Below are positions 60,801-64,000 of a DNA stretch of 64,000 nucleotides, piece by piece. Source of the stretch: an uncultured Anaeromusa sp. (lineage in GTDB: Bacteria > Bacillota > Negativicutes > Anaeromusales > Anaeromusaceae); NCBI RefSeq assembly GCF_963668665.1, contig NZ_OY764902.1:2370001-2434000 (forward strand). The letters run 5' to 3'. Numbering within the stretch: position 1 is the first letter of the stretch; the number at the start of each line of letters is the position of its first letter. Position numbers and translations under genes: made by a program. The notes beneath the pieces are model-generated. The model did not search any database and was not told the DNA's origin. It was given only the letters and a program-made list of their open reading frames with translations.

Positions 60801-61657
60801 GCATGCCGCAGCCGGATGTTGCTGGTTTGCATTTAGCAACGCCGGTTTTTGACGGCGCAGGGGAAAGCGAAATCTTCCAAACGTTGCGTGCGGCGGGTCT
60901 GCCTGACAACGGCAAAACGGTGTTGTATGACGGACGTACCGGGGAACCCTTCGACAATCCGGTTACGGTTGGTTTTGTGTACATGCTGAAACTGGCTCAC
61001 TTGGTTGACGACAAAATCCACGCTCGTTCCACCGGTCCGTATTCACTGGTGACGCAGCAGCCTCTGGGCGGCAAGGCTCAGTTTGGCGGCCAGCGTTTTG
61101 GCGAGATGGAAGTGTGGGCGCTTGAAGCATATGGCGCAGCCTATACCTTACAAGAATTGCTTACGGTTAAGTCCGATGACGTGGTTGGCCGTGTTAAGAC
61201 GTACGAAGCCATTGTCAAAGGCGAAAATGTGCCGGAGCCTGGCGTGCCGGAATCGTTCAAGGTTTTGATCAAAGAATTACAGAGCATCGGTCTCGATATC
61301 AAAATTTTGACAGAAGACGCACAGGAAATTTTGATTCGTGATACCGACGAAGATATTCAGGAAACGGCCAAAGAGTTGGAGCTGAACCTGGCGGGCGAAG
61401 CGCCGCATGCCCCGGCCCACCCGGAAAGTCATTACGCCGATTCGCCCAGCGAGGAAGCGGAAGAAGCAAGCGATGAGCCGGACGTGCTGGAGGGCTTTGA
61501 TATTATTGCCGAATTGGGAGATCTTTCTTCTGCCGAACCAGAACACGGCGAGTCGGATGAAGATGGCCAAAAGGGTGCCTCCAAAAAACTGAAATTAAAA
61601 GAAAAAAAGCTCAGTCAAAAAGATTTTCTGGCTGATCTAGAAAATTACGACGAGTAA
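57863..61657 (+). CDS. rpoB: RNA polymerase beta subunit
   Basis: A 1264-residue beta subunit. It starts [38 protein letters not shown]. The rifampicin region has [42 protein letters not shown] and the clamp segment [26 protein letters not shown] are also seen. After the usual C-terminal region there is an acidic/Pro-rich extension of about 90 residues with a final [20 protein letters not shown] 57863 is preferred over GTG 57851. Confidence 0.97.
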   Translation: MFKPVPVGKRVRYSYAKIDEVLDMPNLIEIQKRSYDWFLEEGLQEIFQDISPIQDFTGNLQLSFEGFSLGEPKYSVEECKERDVTFAAPLKVNVRLINRETGEIKEQEVFMGEFPLMTETGTFIINGAERVIVSQLVRSPGAYYGETIDTSGKKLYHATVIPNRGAWLELETDANDVISVRVDRTRKLPATILVRALGYASNSVIAELFAEDTRIQATLERDSTSSKEEALVEIYKRLRPGEPPTVENAQQLLESLFFDPKRYDLATVGRYKLGKKLGWRRRLMGKTLAQPLVDESTGEIVAEEGTVLDEQALNAVEASGLFEGDRLNVAYIRNKEGQAIKVIANPNLPYQHRTITRQDIIAAINYLLNLMDGFGNTDDIDHLGNRRLRSVGELLQNQFRIGLSRMERVVKERMTIQEVEGIYPQALINIRPVVAAIKEFFGSSQLSQFMDQTNPLAELTHKRRLSALGPGGLSRERAGFEVRDVHHSHYGRMCPIETPEGPNIGLIGSLSTFGRINAFGFIETPYRKIDKVNRIVTEEVVYLTADEEDEGICAQANEEITPEGWFAHPRVTVRYRHDTLVVPAEQVDYVDVSPKQVVSIATAMIPFLENDDANRALMGANMQRQAVPLLRTQAPLVGTGMEYRAACDSGVVILAKSDGVIERVSALEIGLRCDDGRLESYRMTKFMRSNQGTCINQKPIVRKDERVVRGQVLADGPATDRGELALGFNVLVAYMPWEGYNYEDAILLSEKLVKEDVYTSIHIEEYECEARDTKLGPEEITRDIPNVAEEALKDIDERGIIRIGAEVRPGDILVGKVTPKGETELTAEERLLRAIFGEKAREVRDTSLKVPHGEAGKIVDVKVFTRENGDELPPGVNQLVRVYIAQKRKISVGDKMAGRHGNKGVVSRIMREEDMPFLPDGTPVQIVLNPLGVPSRMNIGQILETHLGMAAHALGMQIKQGAPDIAERLEGLGYDVKAKGMPQPDVAGLHLATPVFDGAGESEIFQTLRAAGLPDNGKTVLYDGRTGEPFDNPVTVGFVYMLKLAHLVDDKIHARSTGPYSLVTQQPLGGKAQFGGQRFGEMEVWALEAYGAAYTLQELLTVKSDDVVGRVKTYEAIVKGENVPEPGVPESFKVLIKELQSIGLDIKILTEDAQEILIRDTDEDIQETAKELELNLAGEAPHAPAHPESHYADSPSEEAEEASDEPDVLEGFDIIAELGDLSSAEPEHGESDEDGQKGASKKLKLKEKKLSQKDFLADLENYDE

Positions 61658-61680
61658 TTTGGGAAGGGAGTGACCACCCT

Positions 61681-64000
61681 TTGTTGGACGTGAATAATTT
61701 TGACTCCATGCGTATTGGATTGGCTTCGCCGGAGCAAATCCGCAAGTGGTCCTATGGGGAAGTGAAGAAACCGGAGACAATCAACTACCGGACCTTAAAA
61801 CCGGAACGGGACGGTCTCTTTTGTGAAAAAATCTTCGGACCTACGCGCGATTGGGAATGCCACTGCGGAAAATACAAGCGCATTCGTTACAAAGGAATTG
61901 TCTGCGATCGCTGCGGCGTCGAAGTGACCCGCTCTAAAGTGCGCCGCGAACGGATGGGACATATCGAACTGGCAGCGCCGGTTTCGCATATTTGGTATTT
62001 TAAAGGCATCCCTAGCCGTATGGGTTTGATTTTGGACATTTCTCCCCGCTCTTTGGAAAAAGTATTGTACTTTGCTTCCTACCTGGTGTTGGATGCGGGT
62101 GAAACATCGCTGATGAAGCAGCAGCTGCTCAGCGAAAATGAGTACCGCGAAGCCAGGGACAAATATGGGGCAGCTTTCAAAGTGGGTATGGGCGCGGAAG
62201 CGGTCAAACAATTACTGGATGAGCTGGACCTGGAATCCATGAGCACAGAACTGCGCCGGGAGCTGAAAGAAGTCAGCGGCCAGCGGCGAGTGCGCGCCAT
62301 TCGCCGTTTGGAAGTGGTAGAGGCATTCCGTAAATCCGGTAATCGTCCTTCGTGGATGATTATGGACGTGGTGCCGGTAATTCCGCCGGAACTGCGCCCG
62401 ATGGTGCAGCTTGACGGCGGACGTTTTGCCACATCGGATTTGAACGATCTGTATCGTCGCGTTATTAACCGTAATAATCGATTGAAGCGTCTGCTGGATT
62501 TGGGCGCTCCCGATATTATTGTACGCAATGAGAAACGTATGCTGCAGGAAGCCGTAGACGCCTTGATTGACAATGGGCGTCGCGGCCGTCCAGTTACCGG
62601 TCCGGGAAATCGGCCGCTTAAGTCGTTGAGCGATATGCTCAAAGGCAAGCAGGGCCGCTTCCGTCAGAACCTTCTGGGTAAACGCGTTGACTATTCGGGC
62701 CGTTCCGTTATTGTTGTCGGTCCAGAACTGAAATTGCATCAGTGCGGTTTGCCTAAAGAAATGGCCCTGGAGCTGTTTAAGCCTTTTGTGATGAAAAAGC
62801 TGGTCAATGCTGGCCATGCTCACAATATTAAAAGCGCCAAACGCATGGTGGAACGGGTGAAACCGGAAGTATGGGATGTATTGGAAGAAGTTATTAAGGA
62901 ACATCCTGTTCTTTTGAACCGCGCCCCGACGCTGCATAGATTGGGCATCCAGGCCTTTGAACCTGTCTTGACTGAAGGCCGCGCTATTAAGCTGCATCCC
63001 TTGGTATGTACTGCTTATAATGCTGACTTTGACGGTGACCAAATGGCTGTCCACGTGCCGTTGTCCGCGGAAGCGCAAGCAGAAGCTCGTCTTCTGATGC
63101 TGTCGGCTCATAATATTCTTTCGACGAAAGATGGCAAGCCGGTAGCCGTACCGACGCAGGATATGGTTTTGGGCGCCTATTACTTGACCATTGTCAAGGA
63201 AAACCAAAAAGGCGAAGGCAAAGTGCTGACTGATATTAACGAAGCCCTGTTGGCCTATCAGCATGAGGAACTTTCCTTGCAAGCGGAAGTTAAAGTGCGT
63301 ATGCAGGTCCCGGCGTTTGTTCGGGAAAAGCTAGGCATGGAAGTGACCGAGAAAGAACTCCTGGTTGTTACGACTCTTGGTCGGTTGCTCTTTAATGAAG
63401 AGCTGCCCGAAGAGATCCGTCACTACTATCTGGAAGACGGCTTTATTCACCTGGGCAAGCTCATGGACAAAAAGGAACTAGGCAAGCTGGTGGCTGAGTC
63501 CTATCGCATGTTCGGCAATTCGCGCACCGCTTCCATTTTGGACAGCGTCAAGCGTCTTGGCTATCATTATGCCTGCCTGGCTGGCGTAACTGTTGCCATT
63601 TCGGATATTATAATCCCGCCGAAGAAAAAGGAAATCTTGGCCGAAGCGGAAACGCAGGTCGACAAGATTGACTTGCTGTTCCGCCGCGGCCTGATTACTG
63701 ATGACGAGCGATATCAAAAAGTGATTAAACTGTGGACGAAAGCGACCGATGATATTACTAAAGCCATGATGGAAAACTTGGACCGCTTTAATAATCCGGT
63801 TTATATGATGGCTAACTCTGGTGCGCGCGGTAACATCCAGCAGATTCGTCAGCTGGCTGGCATGCGTGGTCTGATGGCGGATCCTTCCGGTCGGATCATC
63901 GACTTGCCGATCAAAGCTAACTTCCGTGAAGGCCTTACCGTGTTGGAGTACTTTATTTCTACCCATGGCGCTCGTAAAGGCTTGGCCGATACGGCGCTTC
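61681..64000 (+). CDS. rpoC: RNA polymerase beta' subunit (5' part, runs off the window)
   Basis: The first 773 codons of beta', with no stop before the window end. It begins at a TTG ([20 protein letters not shown]) with AAGGGAG ten bases upstream; no ATG fits the family start. The N-terminal zinc site is Cys60, 62, 75 and 78 (CHC ... CDRC). The catalytic magnesium loop is [15 protein letters not shown] with Asp449, 451 and 453. It lies 23 bases after rpoB. Confidence 0.95.
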   Translation, partial: MLDVNNFDSMRIGLASPEQIRKWSYGEVKKPETINYRTLKPERDGLFCEKIFGPTRDWECHCGKYKRIRYKGIVCDRCGVEVTRSKVRRERMGHIELAAPVSHIWYFKGIPSRMGLILDISPRSLEKVLYFASYLVLDAGETSLMKQQLLSENEYREARDKYGAAFKVGMGAEAVKQLLDELDLESMSTELRRELKEVSGQRRVRAIRRLEVVEAFRKSGNRPSWMIMDVVPVIPPELRPMVQLDGGRFATSDLNDLYRRVINRNNRLKRLLDLGAPDIIVRNEKRMLQEAVDALIDNGRRGRPVTGPGNRPLKSLSDMLKGKQGRFRQNLLGKRVDYSGRSVIVVGPELKLHQCGLPKEMALELFKPFVMKKLVNAGHAHNIKSAKRMVERVKPEVWDVLEEVIKEHPVLLNRAPTLHRLGIQAFEPVLTEGRAIKLHPLVCTAYNADFDGDQMAVHVPLSAEAQAEARLLMLSAHNILSTKDGKPVAVPTQDMVLGAYYLTIVKENQKGEGKVLTDINEALLAYQHEELSLQAEVKVRMQVPAFVREKLGMEVTEKELLVVTTLGRLLFNEELPEEIRHYYLEDGFIHLGKLMDKKELGKLVAESYRMFGNSRTASILDSVKRLGYHYACLAGVTVAISDIIIPPKKKEILAEAETQVDKIDLLFRRGLITDDERYQKVIKLWTKATDDITKAMMENLDRFNNPVYMMANSGARGNIQQIRQLAGMRGLMADPSGRIIDLPIKANFREGLTVLEYFISTHGARKGLADTAL

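Noticed and set aside
62212-63282. 356-codon minus-strand frame opposite rpoC
   Set aside because: It is a shadow of the conserved rpoC reading frame.
1-64000. CRISPR arrays and rRNA genes
   Set aside because: No regularly spaced direct repeats and no rRNA-like sequence were seen on either strand.

Overview
The window looks like one continuous chromosomal segment of a low-to-mid GC Firmicute. The gene order is clostridial: yaaO-tmk-yaaR-holB-ricT-trmN-rsmI-abrB-metG-tatD, then ctsR-mcsA-mcsB-clpC-radA-yacL-ispDF-gltX-cysE-cysS-mrnC-rlmB-sigH, then tRNAs-tuf-rpmG-secE-nusG-rplKA-rplJL-rpoBC. An HlyD-type periplasmic adaptor, a YqaA-like membrane protein, a full C5 tetrapyrrole cluster and a flavodiiron protein fit an anaerobic, possibly double-membraned member of the Negativicutes (Sporomusaceae-like). 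That placement is inference; nothing here is diagnostic at genus level.

Layout. 0-3.1 kb: Nudix hydrolase, a small unknown gene, CopZ and an LCP cell-wall ligase. 3.1-9.8 kb: a tightly overlapping operon from glutamyl-tRNA to uroporphyrinogen III and the precorrin-2/siroheme branch (precorrin-2 dehydrogenase, hemA, hemC, fused cobA-hemD, hemB, hemL). 9.8-15.6 kb: GGCT-like protein, lone HlyD adaptor, CCA transferase, a VTT membrane protein coupled to a small ABA-sandwich-like protein, a structured non-coding leader or RNA, and an orphan DegS kinase. 15.6-26.5 kb: phosphofructokinase, then the B. subtilis-like yaaO to tatD block. 26.5-30.2 kb: carbonic anhydrase, a SpeD-like protein with a changed catalytic residue, a FabK-like flavoprotein and a flavodiiron protein. 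30.2-43.6 kb: CtsR heat-shock operon, radA, yacL, ispDF, gltX and a cysteine T-box operon. 49.3-57.5 kb: sigH, an orphan BrxF-like P-loop protein, uppP, six tRNAs, tuf and translation genes. 57.5-64 kb: rpoB behind a likely attenuator, then rpoC, which runs off the window.

The outstanding region is an AT-rich island (about 43.57-47.55 kb) set into the mrnC-kinase-rlmB operon. It carries thymidylate synthase ThyA, dihydrofolate reductase, a SIR2-SLOG protein with the architecture of the Thoeris effector ThsA, and a divergent ThiC-family enzyme coupled to it by a TAATG stop/start overlap. No TIR protein (ThsB) is present. The island appears to have replaced the body of a resident flavin-dependent thymidylate synthase gene (thyX): a seven-codon start remnant (MQVKLMQ) remains behind mrnC, and a 13-codon tail (MSCGRAKPLPTQS) remains just before the kinase gene. 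A ThsA-like NADase paired with a ThiC-like radical enzyme, carried with an essential-gene replacement, is the best candidate here for an undescribed defence or signalling system. Its function is inference only.

Regulation visible in the sequence includes a Cys T-box, an L10 leader with a 12-bp terminator, a three-hairpin rpoB leader, GTCAAA repeats in the ctsR promoter, and many sigma-A promoters and intrinsic terminators. No CRISPR array, insertion sequence, rRNA gene or prophage was seen.
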